The notes under the pieces: generated by a model
Told to the model about the DNA's origin: nothing
Seen by the model: only the letters and a program-made list of their open reading frames with translations
The model's database searches: none
NCBI GenBank assembly: GCA_965279255.1
Contig: OZ257146.1
Coordinates: 62,001-126,000 of the forward strand
Reading direction: 5' to 3'
DNA: 64,000 nucleotides
Origin: CAMFLJ01 sp965279255
GTDB lineage: Bacteria > Actinomycetota > Acidimicrobiia > Acidimicrobiales > Acidimicrobilacustridaceae
In this document: positions 50,753 through 59,714 of the stretch, piece by piece
Layout of the letters: each line of letters opens with the position of its first letter
Position numbering within the stretch: position 1 is the first letter of the stretch
Made by a program: the position numbers and the translations under genes

Positions 50753-50989
50753 TCAGGTCCCTTCGTGGGGTCGTGCTGCGGAGTCGGTGCTCTCCTCGAC
50801 GGGCACGAGCGAGATCAGCGGGATGCCGAGGTCGCGCACCTTCTGGAGGAGGCCGTGCAGTGCGGCCTGGTCGGGGACGGAGCCTCGGAGCACCGTGGTG
50901 CCGTCGTCGTCGGCGGTGATGCTCAGTTCGTCGAACCAAGCTGCCCACCGGGCTCCGAGTCGCCCTTCGATCCTGATCTCATACTGCAC
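50753..50989 (-). CDS. Small conserved-looking hypothetical protein
   Basis: A 78-residue protein (VQYEIRIEGRLGARWAAWFDELSITADDDGTTVLRGSVPDQAALHG..., quoted only in part: VQYEIRIEGRL and ALHGLLQKVRDLG). A short alpha/beta unit; such proteins recur next to DUF4386-type genes in actinobacteria, but function is unknown. GTG start at this position is chosen because the family appears to begin with a YEI strand; the frame extends to 51031, where the start would fall inside the palindrome. It heads a two-gene operon. Confidence 0.65.
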   Translation of the reverse strand: MQYEIRIEGRLGARWAAWFDELSITADDDGTTVLRGSVPDQAALHGLLQKVRDLGIPLISLVPVEESTDSAARPHEGT

Positions 50990-51011
50990 GGAGCGAACGT
51001 ACGAAGGGACC

Positions 51012-51056
51012 TGGTGACCGGTCATCACCACATGTGGTGACCGGGGTGGTGATCGG
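51012..51056. promoter_or_regulatory. Palindrome and direct repeats upstream of the DUF4386 operon
   Basis: TCACCACATGTGGTGA (51025-51040) is a perfect 16-bp palindrome. TGGTGACCGG occurs at 51012 and 51035 and TGGTGATCGG at 51047. The cluster lies between the LAL regulator gene's end (51071) and the start of the small gene, and is a good candidate operator. Confidence 0.6.
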
Positions 51057-51070
51057 CCCGGATCTGGTGG

Positions 51071-53785
51071 CTAGAGCCCCAGCTCGGCGGCCCGCCGCAC
51101 GGCCTCGCGGCGGTTGTTCACGCCGAGCTTCACGTAGATGCTCCGCGTGTGGGTGCGCAACGTGTTCAGCGACACGTACAGCTCGGCCGCGATGTCGGGT
51201 CCGCTCAGGTCGCTGCGCAGGAGGCGCAGCACGTCGAGCTCACGCGGGCTCAGCTCGTCGACGAGGGCAACGGCGTGCGGGTCGGGGGCCCGCGTGACCG
51301 AGGGCGTCGAGGTGGTGGCCTGGATCGCCGTCCGGAGCCCCGGGATCGCAGCCCACTGATCCTCCATCGATCGCAGGAGTGAAGTGACCCCTGGGCCGGC
51401 GTGGAGGAAAAGGCGCACGTGGCCCTCCGGCGCGGCGAGGGTGAGCGCCTGCCCGAGGGCGTCGGCGGCCTCCACTGAGCGGTCGTCCGCCGACAGCGCC
51501 GCGGCCTGGAGGATCCTGATCTCGATGAGGCTGCCGGTGCGCTGCCCGGCCTCGGCGGCGGCGCCGAGGCGATCGAGCAGGCCCAGGGCGTCGCCGAGGG
51601 TGTTCGAGCTCCGGTCGAGCTCGTGCCGGGCGATGAGCGTCCGCGCCAGCGTGATGTGCTCGAACTCGCCGATGTAGGTCAGCGCGTCGTCCACGTCCAG
51701 ACCGCGCTCCTCGGCCCACCTGATCGCGGCGGCCACGTCGCCTCTCGCGATGAGGACCCGTGCCCTGAGCGCGGCGACCGGCCTGACCGGGGGCGAGAAG
51801 TCGGTCTCGTACAGAGGGGCGGCGTCGTCGAGGAGGGCGAGTGCCTGATCGAGTTCGCCTCGGGCTCGGCACAGGCGGGCCATGGTCACCCGCCACCGGT
51901 ACGGGTGCTGAGGCAGCGTGGCGGACTCGCCGAGGGCCAGGCTGGCGGCGAGCTGCTCGTCAGCGGCACCGAGCTCGTTGCGCTCGATGAGGACCTCGCT
52001 GAGCCCGACGTGCATGTCGGCCGCACCCCGGAGGCCCGGGTTCTCGGCCGTGCACCGGAGACCGGCCTCGAACGTGCGGCGGGCGTCGCCCAGCCGGCCG
52101 AGCGCGATCTGGATGTCGCCCATCGCGAGCGAGCACCCGAGCATGTCGGGCAGGTGGTCCGAGGTGGTGAACGCGGCGACCGCGGCCCGGTAGCTCGTCT
52201 CGGCGGTGACGAGATCGCCCGCGGCCCAGTGCCCGATCCCGAGCAGGGCGTTGGCCACGCCGCGGAGCCGTTCGTCGTCGGGACCGACGAGCTCGAGGAC
52301 CCGCGTGGCCAGCGGGACGACGGCGTCGAGGTCTCCCGCGAGCATGTGGAGGCCGACGCGGTGGACCAGCACCTCGGCGGGGAGCCGCGCGAACGTGTCG
52401 TGGTCGATCACCACCACCTGGTCGGGTCGTTCGAGCGACGACTCCACCAGCCGGAGCAGCTCGTCGACCCCGGTCGGGTCGTGGCTGATCACCCGAGAGC
52501 CCACGAGGGCCATCGCCAGCACGGGCCGGTCGACGTAGAGCTCGTCGGGCAGCGCCTCCAGCCAGGTTCGCAGGGTCTCGTCACGGCGGCTCTGCCGCAG
52601 GCCTGGTGCCGCCGACTCGATGAGGTCGGCGGCGCGCTCGTGGTCCTCGCCGGCGAGGGCGTGCATCACCGCGGACTCGACGTCGCCCTCCTGCTCGCAC
52701 CATCTGCTCGCCCGGCGGTGGAGCTCGAGCATCGACGCGGGGTCCTCGGCGAGGAGCCGGGCCCTGAGCACGTCGGCGAAGAGGTGGTGGTACCGGTACC
52801 AGCGGCGCCGTGCGTCGAGCGGCACGAGGAAGAGGTTCGCCCGGTCGAGCCGTTCGATCATGGCGGCACCGTCGGAGCGACCCGTCACCGCGTCGCAGGC
52901 CTCGGCGGTGAACCGGTCGAGGACCGACGTGTCGAGCAGGAACGAACGGATCTCCTCGGGCTGGTGCTCGAGCACCTCCTCGGCGAGGAAGTCGACGACG
53001 AAGCGGTCATCGCCGGCGAAGCTGGCGATGAACTCGGAGGGATCCACGCGCCCCTGCATCGACAGCGCCGCGAGTTGAAGGGCCGCGATCCAGCCCTCGG
53101 TGCGGGCCTCGAGGGTGGTCACGTCGCCGTCGTCGAGGTGCAGGCCCATCGAGCCGTTGAGGTAGGCGGCCGCCTCGCCGTCGGTGAAGCGGAGGTCCGC
53201 GGCCCGCACCTCGAGGAGGTCGCCGCGTGCCCGCAGCCGTCCGAGCGGCAGCGGCGGGTCCGACCGACCGGCGATGACCAGGTGAGCCTGGTGGGGGAGG
53301 TGCTCGACCACGAAGCCGAGGGCCTCGTGGACCTCACGGGAGTGGATCACGTGGTGGTCGTCGAGGACGATCGCCAGGTCCTCGGGGCTGGCCGCGAGGT
53401 CGTTGAGCAGCGATGCGAGGACCGTCTGGGGCGGTTCCGCCGAGCGCAGGAGGTCGAGCGCGTTCGATCCGATCCCGTCGTCGACGGCGGCGACCGCGGC
53501 GAGCAGATAGGAGAGGAACACGGTCGGGTCGTTGTCGCGGGCGTCGAGCGACAGCCAGGTGACGGTCTGGCCGGCCGAGCGGGTGCGGGCGAACCAGTCG
53601 GCGAGCAGCGTCGTCTTGCCGAAGCCGGCCGGCGCGCTCACGATCGTCACCGGCGGCAGGTCGCGGAGGTCGAGCTTGTCGACCAGTCGGGGTCGTTCGA
53701 CCAGCTCCCGGCGCGGGGCCGGCACGTGGAGCTTGGTGGCGATGAGCGCCGGAGGACCGCCGACGCTCATCGGGTCGTGGCTCAC
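51071..53785 (-). CDS. LAL-family (MalT-like) LuxR regulator
   Basis: A 904-residue ATP-dependent regulator. Walker A APAGFGKTT (51-59), Walker B LAIVLDDHHVI, long TPR-like helical region (about 420-820), and a C-terminal LuxR helix-turn-helix ELSPRELDVLRLL ... SLNTLRTHTRSIYVKLG. These proteins activate nearby genes upon binding a ligand. Its end is 82 bp from the DUF4386 operon's leader, which carries a palindrome; the DUF808 gene is divergent across ~190 bp, with another dyad (53882). Confidence 0.92.
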   Translation of the reverse strand: MSHDPMSVGGPPALIATKLHVPAPRRELVERPRLVDKLDLRDLPPVTIVSAPAGFGKTTLLADWFARTRSAGQTVTWLSLDARDNDPTVFLSYLLAAVAAVDDGIGSNALDLLRSAEPPQTVLASLLNDLAASPEDLAIVLDDHHVIHSREVHEALGFVVEHLPHQAHLVIAGRSDPPLPLGRLRARGDLLEVRAADLRFTDGEAAAYLNGSMGLHLDDGDVTTLEARTEGWIAALQLAALSMQGRVDPSEFIASFAGDDRFVVDFLAEEVLEHQPEEIRSFLLDTSVLDRFTAEACDAVTGRSDGAAMIERLDRANLFLVPLDARRRWYRYHHLFADVLRARLLAEDPASMLELHRRASRWCEQEGDVESAVMHALAGEDHERAADLIESAAPGLRQSRRDETLRTWLEALPDELYVDRPVLAMALVGSRVISHDPTGVDELLRLVESSLERPDQVVVIDHDTFARLPAEVLVHRVGLHMLAGDLDAVVPLATRVLELVGPDDERLRGVANALLGIGHWAAGDLVTAETSYRAAVAAFTTSDHLPDMLGCSLAMGDIQIALGRLGDARRTFEAGLRCTAENPGLRGAADMHVGLSEVLIERNELGAADEQLAASLALGESATLPQHPYRWRVTMARLCRARGELDQALALLDDAAPLYETDFSPPVRPVAALRARVLIARGDVAAAIRWAEERGLDVDDALTYIGEFEHITLARTLIARHELDRSSNTLGDALGLLDRLGAAAEAGQRTGSLIEIRILQAAALSADDRSVEAADALGQALTLAAPEGHVRLFLHAGPGVTSLLRSMEDQWAAIPGLRTAIQATTSTPSVTRAPDPHAVALVDELSPRELDVLRLLRSDLSGPDIAAELYVSLNTLRTHTRSIYVKLGVNNRREAVRRAAELGL

Positions 53786-53881
53786 GAGTCCCGGGTCTTC
53801 CGACGCCGTCGGAGGCGGGGACCCACCCCCGTGAGCACCCCGTCGATCTCGGCGGAGCTCATTGGCCGACTAAACCACCGA

Positions 53882-53897
53882 TTGCCGGACTCGGCAA
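53882..53897. promoter_or_regulatory. Inverted repeat in LAL/DUF808 divergent gap
   Basis: TTGCCG-GACT-CGGCAA, 6-bp arms, 4-bp spacer. It is 97 bp from the LAL start and 79 bp before the DUF808 start. Candidate operator. Confidence 0.4.
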
Positions 53898-53975
53898 CAA
53901 GAGCGGCCGACCCCCCGTGTGCCCGCACGGCGTTGCTACCTTCCCGTCGACCCACGGAGCCACGAAGGATGTTTG

Positions 53976-54953
53976 ATGGCAGGCGGACTGGTCGGACTGC
54001 TCGATGACATAGCGGCGTTGGCCAAGCTGGCCGCCGCCTCGGTCGACGACGTCGCCCTGGGAGCCGGCAAGGCGACCGTGAAGGCTGCCGGCGTGGTGGT
54101 CGACGACGCCGCGGTGACCCCGGCCTACGTGCGCGGCCTCGCCGCCGATCGCGAGCTGCCGATCATCAAGCGCATCGCTCTCGGCTCGTTGCGCAACAAG
54201 GTGCTGATCATCCTGCCGATCGCGCTGCTGCTCAGCGCCGTCGCGCCGAAGGTGGTCGAGGTCATCCTGATGTTCGGTGGCTGCTTCCTCGCCTACGAGG
54301 GAGCCCACAAGGTCATCCATGCGCTGCGCCACGACGACCACGGGCACGAGGTCCCGGTGACGCTCCAGGGCCCCGAAGCTGAATCCGCCACCATCTCCGG
54401 GGCCATCCGCACCGACTTCATCCTCTCGGCGGAGATCATGGTGATCTCCCTGAAGGAGGTGCTCGACGAGCCGATCGTGGCGAGGGGCGTGATCCTCGTG
54501 GTCGTGGCGCTCGTCATCACGGTGGCGGTCTACGGCCTCGTGGCCCTCATCGTGAAGATGGACGATGTCGGGCTGAAGCTGGCCGAGCGACCGTCGCCGA
54601 AGGCGAAGCGCGTGGGCCTGCTGCTCGTCACGGGGATGCCGAAGCTGCTGGCGTGGCTGTCGGTCATCGGCACCGCCGCCATGCTGTGGGTCGGCGGCCA
54701 CATCATCCTGGTCGGGTTCGACGAGTTGGGCTGGACCTCCCCGTACCACCTCGTGCACGACCTCGAGGGGCTCGTCGACGGCGTCCCCGGCATCGGCGGG
54801 GTGCTCGCGTGGCTGGTCAACACCGCGGCCTCGGCCATGGTCGGCTTCGTGGTCGGGGCGGTCATCGCCACCGTGGTGGGGTTCGTCCAGTCGAGGATGT
54901 CGGCCCGGAAGGCCGCTGCGGCCGGGGCGCCAGCTGCGCCGAGGAGCGAGTGA
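53976..54953 (+). CDS. DUF808 (YedI-like) inner-membrane protein
   Basis: A 325-residue integral membrane protein of the DUF808/YedI family. The start MAGGLVGLLDDIAALAKLAA and the segment ASVDDVALGAGKATVKAAGVVVDD are the family signature, followed by about six helices. Function is unknown. GAAGGATG precedes the ATG. It is upstream of the riboswitch and baeRF gene on the same strand, but the riboswitch has its own promoter-like region. Confidence 0.92.
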   Translation: MAGGLVGLLDDIAALAKLAAASVDDVALGAGKATVKAAGVVVDDAAVTPAYVRGLAADRELPIIKRIALGSLRNKVLIILPIALLLSAVAPKVVEVILMFGGCFLAYEGAHKVIHALRHDDHGHEVPVTLQGPEAESATISGAIRTDFILSAEIMVISLKEVLDEPIVARGVILVVVALVITVAVYGLVALIVKMDDVGLKLAERPSPKAKRVGLLLVTGMPKLLAWLSVIGTAAMLWVGGHIILVGFDELGWTSPYHLVHDLEGLVDGVPGIGGVLAWLVNTAASAMVGFVVGAVIATVVGFVQSRMSARKAAAAGAPAAPRSE

Positions 54954-54977
54954 CGAGAGAAATCATGTGAAGTGAGG

Positions 54978-55005
54978 TTCACGCAACACGGATCGTCTGT
55001 AGAGT
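54978..55005 (+). promoter_or_regulatory. Possible promoter for the riboswitch-baeRF unit
   Basis: TTCACG, 16 bp, TAGAGT: a weak -35/-10-like pair placed so that transcription would begin within or just upstream of the aptamer's outer stem. Suggestive only. Confidence 0.3.
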
Positions 55006-55124
55006 GATCCGTGAAGGGGAGTATCCCTGCGCAGCGTCGTCGTCATCACGGGTCGAGAGGCCCCGGCGGCGCTGGCTCCACACGGAGCGGGAGAGACCTT
55101 CGATCACCAACCGATCGAAGGAGA
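55004..55124 (+). ncRNA. yybP-ykoY-type (Mn2+) riboswitch with SD-masking platform
   Basis: The leader contains the conserved sequences of the manganese-sensing yybP-ykoY class: GAAGGGGAGTA (55013-55023), CGTCATCACG in the middle, CCCCGGCGGCGC after it, and GAGACCTTC at the 3' end (55093-55101). Stem P1 is formed by GAAGG (55013-55017) with CCTTC (55097-55101), extended by GTGATC (55004-55009) with GATCAC (55102-55107). The same 3' strand CCTTCGATC (55097-55105) can instead pair with GATCGAAGG (55113-55121), which contains the Shine-Dalgarno sequence of the baeRF gene. Ligand binding would hold P1 and free the ribosome site: a translational ON switch. The class is inferred from memory of the motif; profile search would confirm. 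Confidence 0.82.
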
Positions 55125-55128
55125 ACCC

Positions 55129-56145
55129 ATGGACAAGATGCTGCTCGACGACCTCCAGCGCAGGGTCGTCTACCCGAGCGTCACGATCCTCGTGAACACC
55201 ACTCCCGGCTCGCGCCTCTCCGACGCGGAGCTGTCGACGATCTCCGGCTTCATCGACGACGCCGACCGACGCCTCACCGACGACGTCGCCGACGCCACCC
55301 GACGGCAGGTGGTGGCTGGGCTCCACGACCTGGTCCGCGGCTGCATCCCCGAGACGAGCGCCGACGCGCTGGCCCTGTGCGCGTCGCCCGAGCACGCGAC
55401 CGCGGTGAGGCTGGGGCGGCCGGTCGCCCCCCGGGTCGTGGTCGACGACACGTTCGCCACGAGGGACCTCGTGGCCGACCTCAACCGGAGCGCGCTGTTC
55501 AGGGTGCTGACCGTGAGTGGCCGCCGGGCCCGTCTGTTCCGGGGCGACCGGAACCGGCTCGTCGAGCACCACGACGACACCTGGCCCATCGAGCGAGGCG
55601 ACGAGAGCCCGCCGGCGTGGACGCGCCGGGTGGCCGCCACCGTCTCCGCCGTGCAGGCCGACGACCCGCTGCCGACGGTGGTCGCCGGCGTGTCGACGTC
55701 GGTGCGGGCCTTCATCGACGAGTGCCCCTCGGTCGCCATCGGCATCGTCCGCGGCAACCACGACCGCACCGGCTGGTCCGAGCTCCACAGCGCCGCCTGG
55801 CCGGTGATGGTCGACTGGCTCCGCAGCGACCGCGCCGACGCCATGGCCCGGCTCGACCAGGCCCGCTCGAGCCATCGCTATGCCGGCGGGATCGACGAGA
55901 TCTGGCCCCTGGCCCTCGACGGCCGGGTCGAGCTCGTCGTCGTCGAGCACGGCTTCTCGCTGGCGGTGCGGTTCGGCGACCACGGCGAGCTGCAGCCGAC
56001 CGAGGAGATCGAGGCCCCTGACGTGGTCGACGACATCGTCGACGACACCATCGAGGCGGTGCTTCGCAGCGGTGGGCGGGCGGTGCTCGTCGACGACGGC
56101 ACGATCCAGGACGCCGGGCGCATCGCGGGGGTGTTGCGCTACTGA
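55129..56145 (+). CDS. baeRF-family (bacterial archaeo-eukaryotic release factor-like) protein
   Basis: A 338-residue cytosolic protein with the layout of the baeRF families: N-terminal alpha/beta domain (LLDDLQRRVVYPSVTILVNT), a middle RVLTVSGRRARLFRGDRNRLVEHHD strand typical of the eRF1-like fold, and a C-terminal VVDDTIEAVLRSGGRAVLVDDGTIQDAGRIAGVLRY (pieces: GGRAVLVDDG, AGRIAGVLRY). These proteins are thought to act on ribosomes, in stress, rescue or hibernation. A GAAGGAG ribosome site lies five bases before the ATG and is the target of the riboswitch. Convergent with the SNF2 gene. Confidence 0.8.
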   Translation: MDKMLLDDLQRRVVYPSVTILVNTTPGSRLSDAELSTISGFIDDADRRLTDDVADATRRQVVAGLHDLVRGCIPETSADALALCASPEHATAVRLGRPVAPRVVVDDTFATRDLVADLNRSALFRVLTVSGRRARLFRGDRNRLVEHHDDTWPIERGDESPPAWTRRVAATVSAVQADDPLPTVVAGVSTSVRAFIDECPSVAIGIVRGNHDRTGWSELHSAAWPVMVDWLRSDRADAMARLDQARSSHRYAGGIDEIWPLALDGRVELVVVEHGFSLAVRFGDHGELQPTEEIEAPDVVDDIVDDTIEAVLRSGGRAVLVDDGTIQDAGRIAGVLRY

Positions 56146-56188
56146 GCGCGGCCGGCCCGCTTGCCCTCGCCGACCTCGTGGTCGGGCG

Positions 56189-59100
56189 TCAGGTGAGGTC
56201 GAGCAGGCCGCGGATGTCGTCCTCGGTGAGGGCGCCCGCCAGGGCGCCCTCACCGTCGAGCACGCTGTTGAAGAGGTCGGACTTGCGGGCCTTGAGCTCC
56301 ATGACCTTCTCCTCGATCGTGTCGGTCGACACGTACCGGTAGACCATCACCGGGTTCAGCTGGCCGATGCGGTGGGTGCGGTCGACGGCCTGGAGCTCGG
56401 TGGCCGGGTTCCACCACGGGTCGAGCACGAAGCAGTAGTCGGCCTCGGTGAGGTTGAGCCCGAAGCCCCCGGCCTTGAGGCTGATCACGAAGACGGGGGC
56501 GTCGCCCTCCTTGAAGCGGGCGATGGCCTCGTGGCGGTTGCGGGTGCTGCCGTCGAGGTAGCTGTAGGCCATGCCCGCGGCGTCGAGGCGGGTGCGCACC
56601 CGGGCCAGGTAGCGGGTGAACTGGCTGAAGACCAGGGCCCGGTGCCCTTCGGCGACCACCTGGGTGAGGTCGTCGACGAGCCGGTCGAGCTTGGCCGACC
56701 CGACGTCGTCGTCGGCCTCGTCGACGAGCCCGGGGTCGAGGGCGAGCTGGCGCAGGATGGTGAGCGACTTGAGGATCTCGAACCGGTTCCGCTGGACGTC
56801 GCCCACCAGGCCGAGCACCTTCTGGCGCTGCCGTTGGAGCTGCGTGGCGTAGATGCGGGCGTGGCGGGGGCTGAGCTCGATCTCGACGGTCTGCTCGGTC
56901 TTGGGCGGCAGCTCGGTGAGCACCGCGTCCTTCGTGCGCCGGCGCATGAGCGGGGCGATGCGACGGCGCAGGGTGGCGAGCAGCTCCGGGGCCTCGCCGC
57001 TCTCGATGGGCTTGCGGAAGGTCTCGCTGAACGTCTTCGGGTCGGGGTAGAGCCCGGGGGCGGTGATCGACAGCAACGCCCAGAGGTCCATCAGCGTGTT
57101 CTCGAGCGGGGTGCCCGTGATGGCGATCTTGGTGGCGGCGTCGAGCCGGCGGGCGCACTGGTAGGTCTTGCCCTGGTGGTTCTTGACGAACTGGGCCTCG
57201 TCGAGCAGCAGGAGCTCCCACTCGTGGCGGGTGTAGCTCTCGAACTCGAGGCGGAACAGGGCGTAGGAGGTGACGACGATGGTGGCCCCGTCGATCTCGT
57301 CGTCGAGGGAGTGGCCCCGGCGGGCCTGGGTCTCGCGGATGGTGCGGACCTCGACCCCGGGGGCGAAGCGGGAGGCCTCGTGGGCCCAGTTCTCGACGAC
57401 GCTGGTCGGGGCGACGACGAGGAACCGGGCGTCGGGCTTCTCCTGCAGGACGTGCAGGCACAGGGCGAGGGTCTGGACGGTCTTCCCGAGCCCCATGTCG
57501 TCGGCGAGGATCCCGCCGAGGCGGTTGTGGTGCAGGAACGCCAACCAGTCGAGCCCCTCCTGCTGGTAGTGGCGCAGCGTGGCGTCGAGGCCGGCGGGCA
57601 CGGGCACCGGCTCGGGGGCGGCGAGCGCCGCCATGCGCCCGACGCTGTCGGCCCAGCGCTGTGACTGCCGGGTGACGACGCCGAGACCCGTGAGCTCGTC
57701 CCACCAGCTGGTCTGGAACCGGTTGAGGCGGGCGACGCCGGTGCCGCTGGGGTCGGCCAGGCTCCGGGCCTCGTCGATGAGCTCCCGGAGCCGCGTGAAC
57801 TCGGGCCGGTCGAGGCGCAGCCAGGTGCCCGACGGCAGGATCAGGGCCTCGTCGTCACGGGCGAGTGCGGCGAACAGGCTGGCGAAGTCGATGACCTGGC
57901 CGTCGACGCTCACCTCGACGTCGAGGTCGAACCAGTCGTTGCCACCACGGCGCTCGTCGTCGTCGCCGTCGGTGACCATGAGCGAGATGAGCGGGTCGCC
58001 GCTCGCCTCCCGCAGGGCCGGGTGGTCGCCGGCGCGCTCGATGGTGACCTGGCCCTTGGCCTCCAGCCACGGCAGGACCTCGGTGACGAGGGTGAGGATC
58101 GCCGGGCCAGCGACGGTGAGGTCGCGGGGCGAGCCGTCCCAGTCGACGAGCGTCGGGAGGAGGTGGGTCGGTAGCTCCAGGTCGTCGATCGCCAGGCGCT
58201 CCGCGGCTCGGTCGCGGTTGCGGCCGCCGGAGCCGTGCAGGGGGTGGTCGACCGCCCGATCGCCCCGGCGGTAGCGCACCGACCAGTGCAGCGACGCGGC
58301 GTCGAGCGCGGTGCGGTCGACGGTGAGGACGATGCCCTCGAAGTGGCTGGTGGTGATCACGACGCTGCGGTCGGACGAGGCGACCTTCGCGTGGCGGGCC
58401 AGGGCCGGTTGGAAGACGTCGAGGAGCTCCTCGACGTCGCGGGCGGGCACCGTGAGGGCGTCGTCCGCCGCGAGCCGGGCGACGGTCGGGTGCAGGGGGG
58501 CGGCGAGGGCGATGAGCTCGAGGCGGCCGCCGTCCCTCGTCCAGAGGCCGTGGGGCGGGCTGCCGAGGTAGCCGCTGCGGCCCTCGTCGAGCACGATCGG
58601 CTCGCCGTCGAGGGTGAACGAGGCGGCGATGGTGACGTCGCCAACTTCGTCGGCCGAGAGGTCGATCCGGGGTGCGGCCTCGGCGGGCGACACCACGACG
58701 ACGTCACCGGGGAGCTCGCCGATGAGCTCGACACCGACGTCGACCGCCCGTTGCAGCTGGAACCAGAGATCGGGGCCGAACAGGGCGAGGGGCGCGGTCT
58801 GGATGTGGGAGTGGGCGAGGTCGGCCGGGCCGGTGGCCATGACCGACTTCACCGCCGCCCGCTGCAGGGGGTCGATGTCGGTGAGGGTGTGCCCGTGCGG
58901 GGAGCTGATGTCGCGCCACGAGGCCCCGGTCTTGATCCACTGGCCGCCCTTCCCGGGGCGCATCGGCCGCACCGTCACCCGGGGGGCGCTGCTGGTCATG
59001 TGACGGCTCGGGGTGGGGTGCTCGACGGTGAACTGGAGGGCGAGCCCGGCCCCGCCCTCGTGGTCGGCGGTGTCGTCGGTCGTGGCCAGGTCGGCGAAGG

Positions 59101-59542
59101 CCCGACGCCAGTCGGCCACGGCGGGGGAGACGGCGGTCGCCGCCGGTGACGCGGCGAGCTCCCGCCGTGCGGTCAAGACGACGGCGAGGCCGTGCTTGCA
59201 GTGGCGGCCGACCGGGCACGTGCACGTGTCGTCGAGGTCGACGCCGCCGTCGTCGCGCCCGCTCCACCGCACCCGCACCACGTAGGTGGCCGGGCCCGAG
59301 CCGCGGCAGACGGCCTTGATCAGCCCCGGCTCCGAGCTCAGCACGCTGGCCCGGCCCTCGTCCGCGTAGGCGCGGCCTCTCGCCACTGTCCCCGGGTCGT
59401 AGACGGCGTCGAGGAGGCGATCGTCGAGCACGTCGACGGCCGGTGGTGAGGGCAACAGGGCGTTCTTTCGGGTCGGGAGGGCCCGGGACACGGGCACGCG
59501 AGCCGTTGGCTGGCCGGCAGGGCCGGGCGGATCGCCCGTCAA
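56189..59542 (-). CDS. SNF2-family helicase with SWIM zinc finger
   Basis: A 1117-residue bacterial SNF2/HepA-like ATPase. N-terminal SWIM finger C107-T-C109-x5-C115-K-H117, a long middle domain, then the two RecA lobes: Walker A DDMGLGKTVQT (Lys near 687), DEAQ (near 781), and the C-terminal helicase motifs SLKAGGFGLNLTEAD and QAVDRTHRIGQ. Such proteins remodel protein-DNA or RNA polymerase complexes. A perfect hairpin is encoded near its 3' end (56225-56254). Convergent with the baeRF gene. Confidence 0.93.
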   Translation of the reverse strand: MTGDPPGPAGQPTARVPVSRALPTRKNALLPSPPAVDVLDDRLLDAVYDPGTVARGRAYADEGRASVLSSEPGLIKAVCRGSGPATYVVRVRWSGRDDGGVDLDDTCTCPVGRHCKHGLAVVLTARRELAASPAATAVSPAVADWRRAFADLATTDDTADHEGGAGLALQFTVEHPTPSRHMTSSAPRVTVRPMRPGKGGQWIKTGASWRDISSPHGHTLTDIDPLQRAAVKSVMATGPADLAHSHIQTAPLALFGPDLWFQLQRAVDVGVELIGELPGDVVVVSPAEAAPRIDLSADEVGDVTIAASFTLDGEPIVLDEGRSGYLGSPPHGLWTRDGGRLELIALAAPLHPTVARLAADDALTVPARDVEELLDVFQPALARHAKVASSDRSVVITTSHFEGIVLTVDRTALDAASLHWSVRYRRGDRAVDHPLHGSGGRNRDRAAERLAIDDLELPTHLLPTLVDWDGSPRDLTVAGPAILTLVTEVLPWLEAKGQVTIERAGDHPALREASGDPLISLMVTDGDDDERRGGNDWFDLDVEVSVDGQVIDFASLFAALARDDEALILPSGTWLRLDRPEFTRLRELIDEARSLADPSGTGVARLNRFQTSWWDELTGLGVVTRQSQRWADSVGRMAALAAPEPVPVPAGLDATLRHYQQEGLDWLAFLHHNRLGGILADDMGLGKTVQTLALCLHVLQEKPDARFLVVAPTSVVENWAHEASRFAPGVEVRTIRETQARRGHSLDDEIDGATIVVTSYALFRLEFESYTRHEWELLLLDEAQFVKNHQGKTYQCARRLDAATKIAITGTPLENTLMDLWALLSITAPGLYPDPKTFSETFRKPIESGEAPELLATLRRRIAPLMRRRTKDAVLTELPPKTEQTVEIELSPRHARIYATQLQRQRQKVLGLVGDVQRNRFEILKSLTILRQLALDPGLVDEADDDVGSAKLDRLVDDLTQVVAEGHRALVFSQFTRYLARVRTRLDAAGMAYSYLDGSTRNRHEAIARFKEGDAPVFVISLKAGGFGLNLTEADYCFVLDPWWNPATELQAVDRTHRIGQLNPVMVYRYVSTDTIEEKVMELKARKSDLFNSVLDGEGALAGALTEDDIRGLLDLT
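56225..56254. terminator. Intragenic hairpin at the end of the SNF2 gene
   Basis: GGTGAGGGCGCCC and GGGCGCCCTCACC pair perfectly (13 bp, 4-nt loop GCCA), inside codons for the C-terminus and 36-65 bp from the stop. As DNA it could terminate transcription from both convergent genes; it might equally be just a palindromic coding stretch. Confidence 0.4.
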
Positions 59543-59714
59543 CCCTACGCACCGCCTCGGACAGTGCGACCCCCTCGGCCCATGATCCTCGTCGTGCCCG
59601 GTGCCGGCTCGCTCGTCCCGGCCGGAATCCCCCGGCCGGAAACCCCCGTCCGACCGGACCCTGGTTCCGCTACGTTCGGCGCTTCAGCGACGTCGAGCCG
59701 GGGGGTCCCACGCC

